Shown: positions 25,377-33,360, numbered from the stretch's first letter. The stretch is DNA of 59,691 bases from Rheinheimera maricola (GCF_016918075.2 NZ_JAERPS020000011.1:1-59691), one strand, 5' to 3'. A program made the numbers and translations. The notes: generated from the sequence alone by a model not told the origin.

Positions 25377-25540
25377 GTCGTCTCCTTTGCCTTTATATAT
25401 TTAGGTACAACTTAATAGCTAAGCGTAATTTTTGCAAATTTGTTTTATATATGTAACTGCGCTCAACGCAGTCAGCGTCTGGTTTGGCCAGTGAATCTAT
25501 GCCACAATCACGGCACCTGATTTACACACAAAGGCCTAAC

Positions 25541-25951
25541 ATGACACACAAAACCGTAATTAAAGTACGTGGTTATCATTTAGACATTTATCAGCATGTG
25601 AACAACGCCCGCTATTTAGAGTTCCTTGAAGAAGCCCGTTGGGGTTATTTGGAAGACAGCGGCGACATTGACTGGTTTGCCCAACACGGTTTGGCCTGGG
25701 TTATTGTAAATATTAATATTAACTACCGGGTGGCCGCCACCATGGGCGATACGCTGGACGTGTTTACCCGTTTTAGCAAAGTAGGCGGCAAAAGCGCCGT
25801 GGTAACGCAAGAAGTGCGCATAGCCGGCAAAGATGCTATCGCCGCCGATGCCCAGGTAACCTTTGTTTGTCTGGATCAGAAAACCGGCAAAGCAGTGGCA
25901 ATTGAAGGTGAGCTGAAGGCGCGTTTAGAGCAGCATATTGCTGATAGCTAA
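25541..25951 (+). CDS. Acyl-CoA thioesterase, 4HBT hotdog family
   Basis: A 136-residue hotdog-fold thioesterase of the YbgC/FadM type. The signature 'VRGYHLDIYQHVNNARYLEFLEEARWGYLE' contains the D-x-x-x-H-V-N-N-x-x-Y catalytic motif, followed by 'VNININYRVAATMGDTL', typical of 4HBT enzymes that cleave acyl-CoA. ATG at 25541 fits the family start with AAGG just upstream; the longer frame from 25484 is not needed. A broken second copy of this gene lies at 31385-31504, and the intact gene lies next to TonB copy A as the wreck lies next to TonB copy B. Confidence 0.92.
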   Translation: MTHKTVIKVRGYHLDIYQHVNNARYLEFLEEARWGYLEDSGDIDWFAQHGLAWVIVNININYRVAATMGDTLDVFTRFSKVGGKSAVVTQEVRIAGKDAIAADAQVTFVCLDQKTGKAVAIEGELKARLEQHIADS

Positions 25952-25976
25952 TTCGCGCTAATCTTAGGGTCATAAA

Positions 25977-26375
25977 ATGAGTAAACCGGATTCTAATCTT
26001 AATTTCTCCGTGCTATTTGAGCGTGTCCTTGGCTATTGGCCGGGACTTATTGATGTGGCGCAGTTAAAAGTCCAAGAGAGCCGCCCTGAGCTGTATACGG
26101 TGATTGGCTTAGGAAAGCTGGGGGATTCGATAGCGGAAGAACTCAACAGCGAGATCGATGCCGTACTTGCAGTTAATCTGTGTGATGCACTTGCATCAAC
26201 TATTCGTTCAGCTGCGTTCTTCTGCACGGAAATTAAGCCAGGATTGTTGCGCCCAAGTACAGTGCGAGAAAACTTTGAGAAGCGGCTCCACAGAGCCGCA
26301 ACAGTTTCAGATCTTGGGTGGAGTGACGACGATATTTTGCTGGTACAGCGATACTTTCTGGTGAATAAAAACTAA
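25977..26375 (+). CDS. Hypothetical protein, unrecognised
   Basis: A 132-residue soluble protein that I cannot assign. It is mainly helical, with an N-terminal 'LNFSVLFERVLGYWPGLIDVAQ' region, a middle segment 'GLGKLGDSIAEEL', and a conserved-looking 'LGWSDDDILLVQRYFL' C-terminus. No signal peptide, membrane span or catalytic motif is visible. It starts 25 bp after the thioesterase stop, with AGGG at 25967-25970 as a possible ribosome site, and may be co-transcribed. It lies at the edge of the Rhs/repeat zone and could have arrived with it. Confidence 0.55.
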   Translation: MSKPDSNLNFSVLFERVLGYWPGLIDVAQLKVQESRPELYTVIGLGKLGDSIAEELNSEIDAVLAVNLCDALASTIRSAAFFCTEIKPGLLRPSTVRENFEKRLHRAATVSDLGWSDDDILLVQRYFLVNKN

Positions 26376-26474
26376 TCGAAGCTAGTCGGGTCACAACATA
26401 TTAAATCTCTGCTACCACCCATTGGCAGATAAACCATGTAACTAATGCTCGTAAGCAGACCGAGAGGATTCAAT

Positions 26475-26530
26475 GGGGTCGCGTCTTGACTTTTGCCTCT
26501 GCTGAGAGCAAAAGCCAAGATTTGAACCCT
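26475..26530. repeat. Palindromic REP-like repeat, copy 1
   Basis: A 56-bp imperfect inverted repeat. The outer arms are GGGGTC/GAACCC, and the inner arms are GTCTTG/CAAGAT and CTTTTGC/GCAAAAG. Two more copies lie at 28411 and 29982. This copy sits just upstream of Rhs module 1. Confidence 0.8.
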
Positions 26531-26533
26531 GGG

Positions 26534-26573
26534 AATCAAAAGGGTCAGTTTCATTGATTTTACGCCATTAGCG
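26534..26573. repeat. Short dispersed repeat (GGGTCAG-ATTGATTTTACGCC type)
   Basis: This 40-bp segment is repeated at 28001-28040 with a few differences, and its first half again at 28059-28077. The two full copies flank Rhs module 1 and its immunity gene on both sides. Confidence 0.7.
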
Positions 26574-26605
26574 TGGACTTCAGAAATCTGACCCACATGG
26601 CCGTG

Positions 26606-27008
26606 TATACGTCGGCGACGAGCTGGTAGCCGAATACAACGCCAGCGGTGCTTTGCTAAACCGCTACATTCATGGCGCCGGCACCGACGACCCGTTAGTG
26701 TGGTACACCGGCACTGGCACCAGCAATAAGCGCTACCTGTTAGCCGATGAACGCGGCTCTATTGTCAGTGAAACCAACGCCACAGGCGGTGTAGTAACCA
26801 CCCACCGCTACGGCCCCTATGGCGAGCCGATAAACCAAAGCGCCTCACGCTTTAGATACACCGGCCAAATCCTGATACCCGGCACCGAGCTTTACCACTA
26901 CAAAGCCCGGGTATATCATCCAAAGCTCGGCCGCTTTATGCAAACCGACCCGATAGGCTACGAAGATGGCATGAATTGGTATGCCTATGGCGGCAATGAT
27001 CCGGTTAA
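26606..27008 (+). repeat. Rhs core duplication, copy 1 (403 bp)
   Basis: Nearly identical to 28547-28949, with about a dozen substitutions and no gaps. It encodes the same Rhs core segment; the sequences diverge sharply at both ends. Confidence 0.9.
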
Positions 27009-27579
27009 TAAGGTTGACCCAAGTGGTTTATGCGGAAAGTATAAAACCGACAGAGGCTGTGGTGGGTATAAAATTGACGGAGATGTGTCTGATCTTAACG
27101 ATTCAGGACGCATGCGTGACAGGTATTCGTCGCGGCAAGCTAATGGTAAAGTATACCCAACCAAAATGCGTGCTTGCAATCAGCCACAATGTTTGATGCG
27201 TGGTTTACAAAATGAAGAAAACCACGCCTATGCTGAAGCCAAAGGTTTAGAAGTATTAGCTGATGCCGCAACAGGGACTGCGATGATTGCCAGTGCTGGT
27301 GCACCTATTGCAATTGGTTTTCGAAATTTAGCGTTGGCCTCAAGGTTTTCGGAGGTAGGGTTACTTGCGGGCTTGGGCAGTATTTTAACGAATTCGCAAC
27401 CAACAGGCGCTGATTATGCAGGTCTAGGAGTTCAGGGATCTTTTTATGCTCTCGACAAGACAGTTGTACCAATGTTGCCTGTTCAGTATCGAGTGCCTAT
27501 TACGCTATCGCTAGAAACCGCAAATCAAGGCAGCGCCTGGTTATTTAGACAAGCAAGTAATAATGCTAGAGGTCAATAA
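26653..27579 (+). CDS. Orphan Rhs core fragment with toxin tip, module 1
   Basis: The first 125 residues are the C-terminal part of an Rhs protein: YD-repeat remnants, then the hyperconserved Rhs core ('RYGPYGEPI', '[20 protein letters not shown]', '[32 protein letters not shown]'). After 'VDPSG' the tip is variable, about 185 residues, with long Ala/Gly/Leu-rich hydrophobic stretches and a 'CNQPQCLMR' pair. No large rhs gene precedes it: the frame is open only from 26572, with no good start (TTG at 26653 is formal). It is a displaced tip, silent or awaiting recombination with a full rhs gene. The next gene overlaps its stop. Confidence 0.75.
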   Translation: MLNRYIHGAGTDDPLVWYTGTGTSNKRYLLADERGSIVSETNATGGVVTTHRYGPYGEPINQSASRFRYTGQILIPGTELYHYKARVYHPKLGRFMQTDPIGYEDGMNWYAYGGNDPVNKVDPSGLCGKYKTDRGCGGYKIDGDVSDLNDSGRMRDRYSSRQANGKVYPTKMRACNQPQCLMRGLQNEENHAYAEAKGLEVLADAATGTAMIASAGAPIAIGFRNLALASRFSEVGLLAGLGSILTNSQPTGADYAGLGVQGSFYALDKTVVPMLPVQYRVPITLSLETANQGSAWLFRQASNNARGQ

Positions 27580-27995
27580 TGAACGATACAACAAAGCATG
27601 GGATTTGTGATGCGCATGCTATCAAAATACTTAGAAATCCTTTTAATAGAACAGTTCTATTTTCTGTAACAATAGCTTTTGCATTGCTGCCTTGGGTTTT
27701 TCCAATCAATAATATAGGTTTATTATTAGGTACATGCTTGTGCGCGGCAGTGTGGATAAAAAGCAAAACATTAAGTTTTCTTTTTTCGAAAAACCGATAT
27801 TTTTTTAAGACTTTTTTGGTGCTGCATGGGATTATAATTGTTTTTATTTGTATATCAGCATTTTTTGGTTACAAATTTATGTATATTTTTGTTCTAATTG
27901 CTATGATTTTTTACAATGTAATTCTTGCAGATGTATGGAGGGAGCTTCAAGTTCAGTACAGTGTCGATGAGAACGATTTATTTCATAAAGATTAA
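27579..27995 (+). CDS. Putative immunity protein, multi-span membrane protein
   Basis: A 138-residue protein with about four hydrophobic spans between residues 26 and 120 and a polar C-terminal tail. Its ATG overlaps the TAA of the Rhs tip by one base (TAATG), the coupling usual for toxin-immunity pairs. A membrane immunity protein would suit a membrane-acting toxin, and the preceding tip is rich in hydrophobic stretches. Function is inferred from position only. The gene is AT-rich, unlike the Rhs core before it, as is normal for variable tip/immunity modules. Confidence 0.6.
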   Translation: MNDTTKHGICDAHAIKILRNPFNRTVLFSVTIAFALLPWVFPINNIGLLLGTCLCAAVWIKSKTLSFLFSKNRYFFKTFLVLHGIIIVFICISAFFGYKFMYIFVLIAMIFYNVILADVWRELQVQYSVDENDLFHKD

Positions 27996-28000
27996 TAAGG

Positions 28001-28040
28001 AATCAATAGGGTCAGGTTCATTGATTTTACGCCCTTAGCG
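28001..28040. repeat. Short dispersed repeat, second copy
   Basis: Matches 26534-26573 (AATCAATAGGGTCAGGTTCA opening, then ATTGATTTTACGCC). The opening is repeated once more at 28059-28077. Confidence 0.7.
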
Positions 28041-28066
28041 GGCTAGTTTTTATCAGGGAATCAATA

Positions 28067-28299
28067 GGGTCAGGTTCTGAGGGATCCCCACGAATTTAGC
28101 CCTCGCATTCAATGTTGTAACTTGCCGTGTTCAGCAAGTGCCTACAGTGGCGCAAGGTATTGCGCCACTGTGCTGTTGTAAGTATCACCTGCTTAGCCAT
28201 CGCTCTTAACCCTAGCGTTTGAAACGACAAGACACGTTTATCCCGATAGCTGTTTGCCTGGAACCGGCGTTGCTGATTGGTTATGGTGTAAGTAATCAA
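28067..28299 (-). pseudogene. Transposase C-terminal remnant 1 with IS-end repeat
   Basis: A 28-bp sequence GGGTCAGG...CCCCACGAA (28067-28094) is followed on the minus strand by a 67-residue fragment (28096-28299) with 'RFQANSYRDKRVLSFQTLGLRAM' and 'WRNTLRHCRHLLNTASYNI'. The first motif resembles the C-terminal region of IS4-like transposases, but I cannot name the element. The 28-bp repeat and a similar C-terminal fragment recur at 28303-28409, so two element ends lie in tandem. No complete transposase remains. Confidence 0.4.
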
Positions 28300-28302
28300 A
28301 GG

Positions 28303-28409
28303 GGGTCAGGTTCTGAGGGATCCCCACGAAATCTTGGTCTCATATAATGCTGTAACTGGTGGTGTCGAGTAAATGCATGCAGCGCTTCAACGTGTTGCGC
28401 CACGAACCT
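28303..28409 (-). pseudogene. Transposase C-terminal remnant 2 with IS-end repeat
   Basis: The same 28-bp end repeat (28303-28330), then on the minus strand 28340-28409 a frame reading 'WRNTLKRCMHLLDTTSYSII' and stop, clearly homologous to the end of remnant 1. Only about 23 codons survive before the palindromic repeat at 28411 cuts it off. Together 27996-28506 holds no intact gene, only repeats and this debris. Confidence 0.4.
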
Positions 28410-28410
28410 T

Positions 28411-28466
28411 GGGGTCGCGTCTTGATTTTTGCCTTTGCTAAGTGACAAAAGCCAAGATTTGACCCC
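28411..28466. repeat. Palindromic REP-like repeat, copy 2
   Basis: 56 bp, with arms GGGGTC/GACCCC and CTTG/CAAG. It lies between Rhs module 1 and Rhs module 2. Confidence 0.8.
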
Positions 28467-28506
28467 AGGCGGCGCCTAGCCGGCACTACCTTAAGCCATA
28501 GGCCGG

Positions 28507-29091
28507 TTGAACAGCAGTACCTTAAACGGCAGCAAAACCACCTTTTTATACGACGGCGACGAGCTGGTAGCCGAATACAACGCCAGCGGTGCTTTGCTAA
28601 ACCGCTACATTCATGGCGCCGGCACCGACGACCCGTTAGTGTGGTACACCGGCACTGGCACCAGCAATAAGCGCTACCTGTTAGCCGATGAACGCGGCTC
28701 TATTGTCAGTGAAACCAACGCCACAGGCGGTGTAGTAACCACCCACCGCTACGGCCCTTATGGCGAGCCGATAAACCAAAGCGCTTCACGCTTTAGGTAC
28801 ACCGGGCAAATACTGATACCCGGCACCGAGCTTTACCACTACAAAGCACGGGTATATCATCCAAAGCTCGGCCGCTTTATGCAAACCGACCCGATAGGCT
28901 ACGAAGATGGCATGAACTGGTATGCCTATGGCGGCAATGATCCGGTTAACTTAGTTGATCCGGATGGTCGGCGAGGACTGCCGATACTTATACCTCGGCC
29001 GCTTACCCCGGTTGGGCCTAACATACCCGGTCGTCCAGGAATCCGTCGCATACTGGCAGTTCTCTGCCAGTGCCAGATATTTCTACAATAA
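28507..29091 (+). CDS. Orphan Rhs core fragment, module 2 (tip frameshifted)
   Basis: Residues 14-148 repeat the Rhs core of module 1 almost exactly, from the '[11 protein letters not shown]' repeat to 'GGNDPVN', then diverge to 'LVDPDGRRG' and a proline-rich linker. The frame ends at 29091 after '[14 protein letters not shown]'. Adding one A at 29040 would continue instead as '[17 protein letters not shown]' into the frame at 29070-29459, so the tip looks broken by a one-base deletion. TTG at 28507 is formal only. As in module 1, no full rhs gene is attached. Confidence 0.7.
   Translation: MNSSTLNGSKTTFLYDGDELVAEYNASGALLNRYIHGAGTDDPLVWYTGTGTSNKRYLLADERGSIVSETNATGGVVTTHRYGPYGEPINQSASRFRYTGQILIPGTELYHYKARVYHPKLGRFMQTDPIGYEDGMNWYAYGGNDPVNLVDPDGRRGLPILIPRPLTPVGPNIPGRPGIRRILAVLCQCQIFLQ
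28547..28949 (+). repeat. Rhs core duplication, copy 2 (403 bp)
   Basis: Partner of 26606-27008; same length without gaps and about 97% identical by eye. Confidence 0.9.
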
Positions 29092-29459
29092 CGACCAGCC
29101 CAATTACTACAATTGCAGCAGCATTAATCCAAAATGCGCTAGGGAAAGATGATGTCACCGATCGGTCACAGGGCTCAGGAACAAGTGAGGAAGTACAAGA
29201 TTTCAAAGATGACTTGAATACTATTTCAAAACCGCAAAGTGATAAATCTAAAATTAGAGTTCTGAAACCTGGAGTGACGGTAGCTGAATTACTGGACAAA
29301 GCTCCGGGAGTATTAGGTGATAATGGTCGAAAGCAGACTGAAAACGGAGACATTGGAACGCATGGTTCCTATTCAACCCCAAATGAGAATGGCCAAAATG
29401 TCGAAACACTAACAGTTCGGGAACGCAAAAATGTCTGGAAGTATAGAGAATCAAATTAA
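29070..29459 (+). CDS. Rhs tip (candidate toxin domain), module 2
   Basis: This frame carries the variable tip separated from its Rhs core by an apparent one-base deletion near 29040. The 129 residues begin with a Thr/Pro-rich linker, then a polar domain ending in '[33 protein letters not shown]'. The family is not recognised; the conserved-looking H, N and K/R residues near the end would suit an enzymatic toxin but nothing more can be said. The last 29 bp overlap the next gene, a normal toxin-immunity arrangement. Confidence 0.5.
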   Translation: MPDISTITTSPITTIAAALIQNALGKDDVTDRSQGSGTSEEVQDFKDDLNTISKPQSDKSKIRVLKPGVTVAELLDKAPGVLGDNGRKQTENGDIGTHGSYSTPNENGQNVETLTVRERKNVWKYRESN

Positions 29460-29958
29460 TAATGTTTTAACTGATATTTTTAAATTGAAAATGTACCCTC
29501 AAAGTTTGGTTGTGCATTCAGATTTTGATTCTGCATTTCTGCTATCAGAATATTATTCGGCTCAAGAAAACTATATTGATCACTCTGTTTTCAGCAAGCT
29601 GAGAGATTTGTACATAAATGAAGCTGTTGAAATGTACTCCTTGGATGCGTATTTAAAAGGCGGCATTGGATTTGAAAAGATTTATGACGGTTATTTAAAA
29701 TCTTTGGATGTTGATTCTGTATGTAGTAATAAGCAATCTTACAGCTTTATTATAAAATTCACTGCAGATAATTATATCGTAGGGCTGGATGAAGAAGTTG
29801 TCATATTTTTATCCCGAAAAAAATTTGGATTCATTGAACGCTTGGGAGGAAAGGGATATTTCGAGTCACTTTTTGAGAAGCAGCAGGGAATAGTATCAAC
29901 CCCACTTGATTTAAAAACGATAGCACATTTAAAAGAAATCTTTTATCAGCGAACTTAA
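29431..29958 (+). CDS. Putative immunity protein for Rhs tip 2
   Basis: A 175-residue soluble acidic protein, AT-rich in codons, overlapping the end of the Rhs tip by 29 bp. It has no signal peptide or membrane span and no motif that I recognise; the C-terminal half ('FIERLGGKGYFESLFEKQ') is mixed alpha/beta. Position behind an Rhs tip is the only evidence for an immunity role. If the tip is inactivated by frameshift, the gene may be retained as protection against related toxins of neighbours. Confidence 0.5.
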   Translation: MSGSIENQINNVLTDIFKLKMYPQSLVVHSDFDSAFLLSEYYSAQENYIDHSVFSKLRDLYINEAVEMYSLDAYLKGGIGFEKIYDGYLKSLDVDSVCSNKQSYSFIIKFTADNYIVGLDEEVVIFLSRKKFGFIERLGGKGYFESLFEKQQGIVSTPLDLKTIAHLKEIFYQRT

Positions 29959-29981
29959 ACCGAGATAAATGCAGAAACCTA

Positions 29982-30037
29982 GGGGTCGCGTCTTGCCATT
30001 TGCCTTTGCTGCGTAGCAAAAGCCAGGATTTGATCCC
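29982..30037. repeat. Palindromic REP-like repeat, copy 3
   Basis: 56 bp, with arms GGGGTC/GATCCC and inner GCCTTTGC/GCAAAAGC. It closes the Rhs region 24 bp after the second immunity gene. Confidence 0.8.
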
Positions 30038-30097
30038 AGGTATAACTTAACCAGTGCCAGTAAAACCGGTACTAACCTAAGCCTGTATCTACTAGCT

Positions 30098-30125
30098 AAG
30101 GCGCCTCGCACAAGAAGGGCGCCTT
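30098..30125. terminator. Hairpin, probable terminator
   Basis: AAGGCGCC...GGCGCCTT with a 12-base loop, followed on the + strand by ACTTTTTG. It lies at the end of the TonB copy B gene (stop at 30124-30126) and closes the Rhs region from the other side. Confidence 0.5.
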
Positions 30126-31305
30126 ACTTTTTGCCAAGCAACGCTGATTTTAAATCTTTGCCATTGCCATAGCCTGCAGCGATGGCTTTATCAAGCAACG
30201 CTACACCACGTTCAATATCGCCGTTAATAACAAGATCTGCGCCGTACCACGCCATCACTTCTGCATCTTCTTGTTCAATCAGGTAATCTCGCCAACGCTG
30301 ATCGAACGAGCTCAGAATGCGTTGTGCTTCATAGTCACCATTTTTTGCTGCCTGGCGCCACCAGAAGATTTCGCTAAACATCTCCGGTATTGCTACAAAC
30401 TGCTGATTGTCGTTCACACTCGCCGGAGTGCTGAATACAGACCAGTCCGGGTTTGCTGGATCTAACACGGCTGCAGGATCTACGGCGAGTTTATTAGGAC
30501 TGTACTTTTTCAACAAACTCAAAAACGTACCTAAAGCTTCCTGGTGTTGCTGAGAACCTGCTATCGCATAGACCCAAAGGTTATGTTTTTCCAACTGCGC
30601 CAACAGTAATTGCGGCGTAATCCCCCCGCCACTGTCGAGTGTAAAGTCGAACTGTATAGTTCTTATGCCAGCTGTACCAACAGGCGCATATTCAAACTTC
30701 AGTAATGCCCGCTTTGCTTCTCTATCAAAAACTTTACGTGGAAAACTATCCAAAAAATCAACAACCTGGACCTTGCCATATGCATCTAGCAAAAAGCGCA
30801 TTCGAACATAACCAGTAATACCGTAGCGGGCGGCACCCGACGGATACTTCGGAATAACAGTTGATATTGCCGCTGCCGGACTGGTTTCTGCTGTCATTCC
30901 ACATTCAGCTACCAGACTTTCGTCGGCTTGTTTGTTGCAGGCCGTTAACGGCGGAATTTTTAACGATTGTTGCAAGCGCATGCTCAACTGTTCAGCCTGA
31001 TGCAGCTGTTCTGCAGACAGCGTCTTACTTATCTTTTGTCTTAAGCTATCAGCCTCAACATGACCCAGATAACCGGCATAGGCAAAATAAGCAACCGCGG
31101 ATACGTTGTCAGCTGACTGCCCCTGCCCCTGATATGCCATTGCAGCCAGATTAAATGCAGCCTGCGCATTACCTAGCGGTAACAACTTTTCAAAACCCGC
31201 TCTGGCAGTTGCATAATCAGCTTTTTCATAAGCTTGCATCGCTGCCAGCCAGTCTGCAGTAGCTAGAGCCGGCCAAAGTAGAATCAATGCTAACAACCAG
31301 CGCAT
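30124..31305 (-). CDS. TonB-family protein with Sel1-like repeats, copy B
   Basis: A 393-residue paralog of the gene at 24060-25376 with the same order of parts: signal peptide (1-17), 'YEKADYATARAGFEKLLPLGNAQAAFNLAAMAYQGQGQ' repeats, a TonB C-terminal domain ('YPSGAARYGITGYVRMRFLLDAYGKVQVVDFLDSFP'), an extra domain, and a final Sel1-type segment ('AKNGDYEAQRILSSFDQRWRDYLIEQEDAEVMAWYG') nearly parallel to copy A. It differs by a cysteine pair in the linker. Like copy A it diverges from a thioesterase sequence, but here that gene is a wreck. Periplasmic role unknown. Confidence 0.83.
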   Translation of the reverse strand: MRWLLALILLWPALATADWLAAMQAYEKADYATARAGFEKLLPLGNAQAAFNLAAMAYQGQGQSADNVSAVAYFAYAGYLGHVEADSLRQKISKTLSAEQLHQAEQLSMRLQQSLKIPPLTACNKQADESLVAECGMTAETSPAAAISTVIPKYPSGAARYGITGYVRMRFLLDAYGKVQVVDFLDSFPRKVFDREAKRALLKFEYAPVGTAGIRTIQFDFTLDSGGGITPQLLLAQLEKHNLWVYAIAGSQQHQEALGTFLSLLKKYSPNKLAVDPAAVLDPANPDWSVFSTPASVNDNQQFVAIPEMFSEIFWWRQAAKNGDYEAQRILSSFDQRWRDYLIEQEDAEVMAWYGADLVINGDIERGVALLDKAIAAGYGNGKDLKSALLGKK

Positions 31306-31384
31306 AATCTTGTCCCTGAGTAACGACGATAGAAGAAATTACAGCGCAGTACAGTAATATAAAAAGTTAAAAACCTGAAATACA

Positions 31385-31504
31385 TTATGTAAATAATGCC
31401 CGTTACCTGTAGTTTCTTGAGGAAGCACGCGGGGTTATTGAGCAGAATGTGGCGATTGAAGGCGAGCTGAAAGCGCGTTTAGAACAGCATATTGCTGAGA
31501 CCTA
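31385..31504 (+). pseudogene. Remnant of a second 4HBT thioesterase gene
   Basis: Two blocks match the intact thioesterase at 25541-25951. The first (31385-31440) encodes 'VNNARYL', then an in-frame TAG where the intact gene has Glu, then 'FLEEAR' and a frameshift. The second (31447-31504) matches the gene's 3' end ('VAIEGELKARLEQHIA' and stop). The middle of about 250 bp is missing. Its position upstream of TonB copy B mirrors the intact gene next to copy A. Confidence 0.85.
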
Positions 31505-31505
31505 G

Positions 31506-32207
31506 TTAGCGTTTACTATGCTTTTCCAGCGCCTGTTTAAGCAGGTCGCTGGTCTTTGCTTCATCACCGCACGGCACTACCGCGTTGGCGGCCATTAAGG
31601 CGTCAAAACCTTCTTTAGACGGATCTGCAAAGCGACACCCTCCTTTGACACGGATCAGCTGCAGGCCATTATCCAACTGGGCAAATACCTGCAGTGCAGG
31701 ATCTGTGCTTAGCTGCTGATGGCGCTTTTCTACTGTCATTTTGGGCTGTTGCTGCGCCTGCAAAAACTGTTGATAACTTGCTGCAGCGGTTTGTTCAATC
31801 GTAACCGGGTCGACGGTTGCTGCCCGGCTTAACGCACGCTGTGCCAGGCTTTGTTGCGGCGCCGGCGCCACTTGCTCTGTTTGCTGTTTTGGTGTTTCGT
31901 CAGCAATATCAGCTAATGGCTTGGGGCCAACCGCAGTGCTGTTATCAATGCGTTGAGCAGGCGTTGTTACATTAGCGGATGCGGGCGCCGTTGTTGCCGC
32001 AGCCGGTGTGGTATCAGCGCTTATTTCAGGCGCTGGCGGTTGGTACAAATACGATACTATTGGCTTAGCAGCCGACGGCTTCGCCACCGGTGTAAAGCGG
32101 GTTTGTAGCACCGCAACCAGTAGCAGTGCATGAAGTAATAGCGCCAGCACCAGCGCACAGCCATAGGTCCTGAAAAAGGCTTTGGCCGAAAGAATTACAC
32201 CTGACAA
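31506..32207 (-). CDS. Single-span periplasmic protein, unrecognised (TonB/TolA-like layout)
   Basis: A 233-residue protein with an N-terminal cytoplasmic tip, one membrane span (about 17-35), a long Ala/Pro/Thr/Gln-rich periplasmic stretch, and a compact C-terminal domain with two cysteines ('VKGGCRFADPS' and 'AVVPCGDEAK') that may form a disulfide. The layout is that of TonB/TolA-type proteins, but the end is not a TonB domain. It ends directly beside the thioesterase remnant. Neighbouring genes do not suggest a specific partner. Confidence 0.6.
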   Translation of the reverse strand: MSGVILSAKAFFRTYGCALVLALLLHALLLVAVLQTRFTPVAKPSAAKPIVSYLYQPPAPEISADTTPAAATTAPASANVTTPAQRIDNSTAVGPKPLADIADETPKQQTEQVAPAPQQSLAQRALSRAATVDPVTIEQTAAASYQQFLQAQQQPKMTVEKRHQQLSTDPALQVFAQLDNGLQLIRVKGGCRFADPSKEGFDALMAANAVVPCGDEAKTSDLLKQALEKHSKR

Positions 32208-32301
32208 AAATAGCTGTCCCTGCTTTTGCTTTAGTCTGCGTCAGACCAGCGAGACAGCAATTAATTCAGTTTGCGCTTAAACAGAAGGCTAGCTGACGTT
32301 A

Positions 32302-33360
32302 TCAGTACGGATTCTGTGGGCTGTATAACTGCGTGCTATAACCATCAAAACTCAACCGTATCGGGCTGACATTAGACAAATGTTGCTGCAACTGATAATG
32401 ATTGCCTGGCACTAAGCGGTAACGCAATAAATCGCTGACTTGAACCGGTTGTCCACAGCGGGTTTGCTGATATTGCGTTTGTTGATCCGCGCGCACAATA
32501 TAGACTTCATGCTCACCAAATATCTCAGTATTGCCAGAGCGTTCCACCCACATTGCCGTGCGTTCTGACACCGCTATGCCGGTTAGGTTTTGTGGTTGAT
32601 GGTGCGCTAAAAACACCATAAGCCGCCCCATCCTATCGCGCTGCTTAAAATGCGTATCGGTAATGGTATTGGCCAGCATAGGTGCGGCTAAAAAGTCTGG
32701 GCTAAATTTAATGTTTTCATGACAAAAATCTTGCGCTACCTCGCTCGACACCGCGCTGCCCACACCATCTGGGTTGTACACTATACTACCAAGAATGGCA
32801 TTGCCGGCAGAGGTACCGCCAATAATGGCGCCGCGGTTATAGGCATTATGCAGTGCTTGCTGTAAGGCGGTACCTTGCCAGTTAGCAATATATGTTGACT
32901 GATCACCACCGGCAAACCAGATAAACTCTGCCGAGCGCACGGCCCAGCGGACATATTCACTATTGGCTTTTTCTCTGCTGTCGACCAACAAGGTTTCTAC
33001 CGACGCAGCCTGCAGCAAATGCCATAAATAATCGTTGTAGCCATCAGCGCCCTGAGTGCGCAGTACCAACACGTTGCCACCCTGAATATATGGCCGCACT
33101 TTATCAACAAATACACTGTCTACATCAGTGCTACCACCCATTAGAATTACGCCAGCACGTTCGGGAAACAAAGGCACACAAACATCTTCTGTATAACCAA
33201 CGGCAAAACGCTGCAATACCGCCGGCTTAGCTGGCCTTGGGCCAAAGCCGCATTGTTCGGCATTGGCTGTCGCGTCTAACGTATTCTTACTCGCCTCATC
33301 TGGTCCTTGCTGCGTGCATCCAAATAACAACATCATGCCCAGCGCTAATATCGCTTTCAT
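32302..33360 (-). CDS. Cyanophycinase-like peptidase S51, lipoprotein
   Basis: A 352-residue lipoprotein: the signal ends in the lipobox 'LLFGC', so it is anchored in the outer membrane or at the inner membrane face. The peptidase S51 core is clear: 'GVILMGGSTDVDSVF', 'WFAGGDQSTYIANWQGT', and the nucleophile in 'GGTSAGNAIL', followed by 'DTHFKQRDRMGRLMVFL' and 'AVSERTAMWVE'. Cyanophycinases cleave cyanophycin or beta-Asp peptides; here the substrate is open. A larger paralog lies 75 bp upstream on the same strand, so the two are probably one operon born by duplication. Confidence 0.88.
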   Translation of the reverse strand: MKAILALGMMLLFGCTQQGPDEASKNTLDATANAEQCGFGPRPAKPAVLQRFAVGYTEDVCVPLFPERAGVILMGGSTDVDSVFVDKVRPYIQGGNVLVLRTQGADGYNDYLWHLLQAASVETLLVDSREKANSEYVRWAVRSAEFIWFAGGDQSTYIANWQGTALQQALHNAYNRGAIIGGTSAGNAILGSIVYNPDGVGSAVSSEVAQDFCHENIKFSPDFLAAPMLANTITDTHFKQRDRMGRLMVFLAHHQPQNLTGIAVSERTAMWVERSGNTEIFGEHEVYIVRADQQTQYQQTRCGQPVQVSDLLRYRLVPGNHYQLQQHLSNVSPIRLSFDGYSTQLYSPQNPY

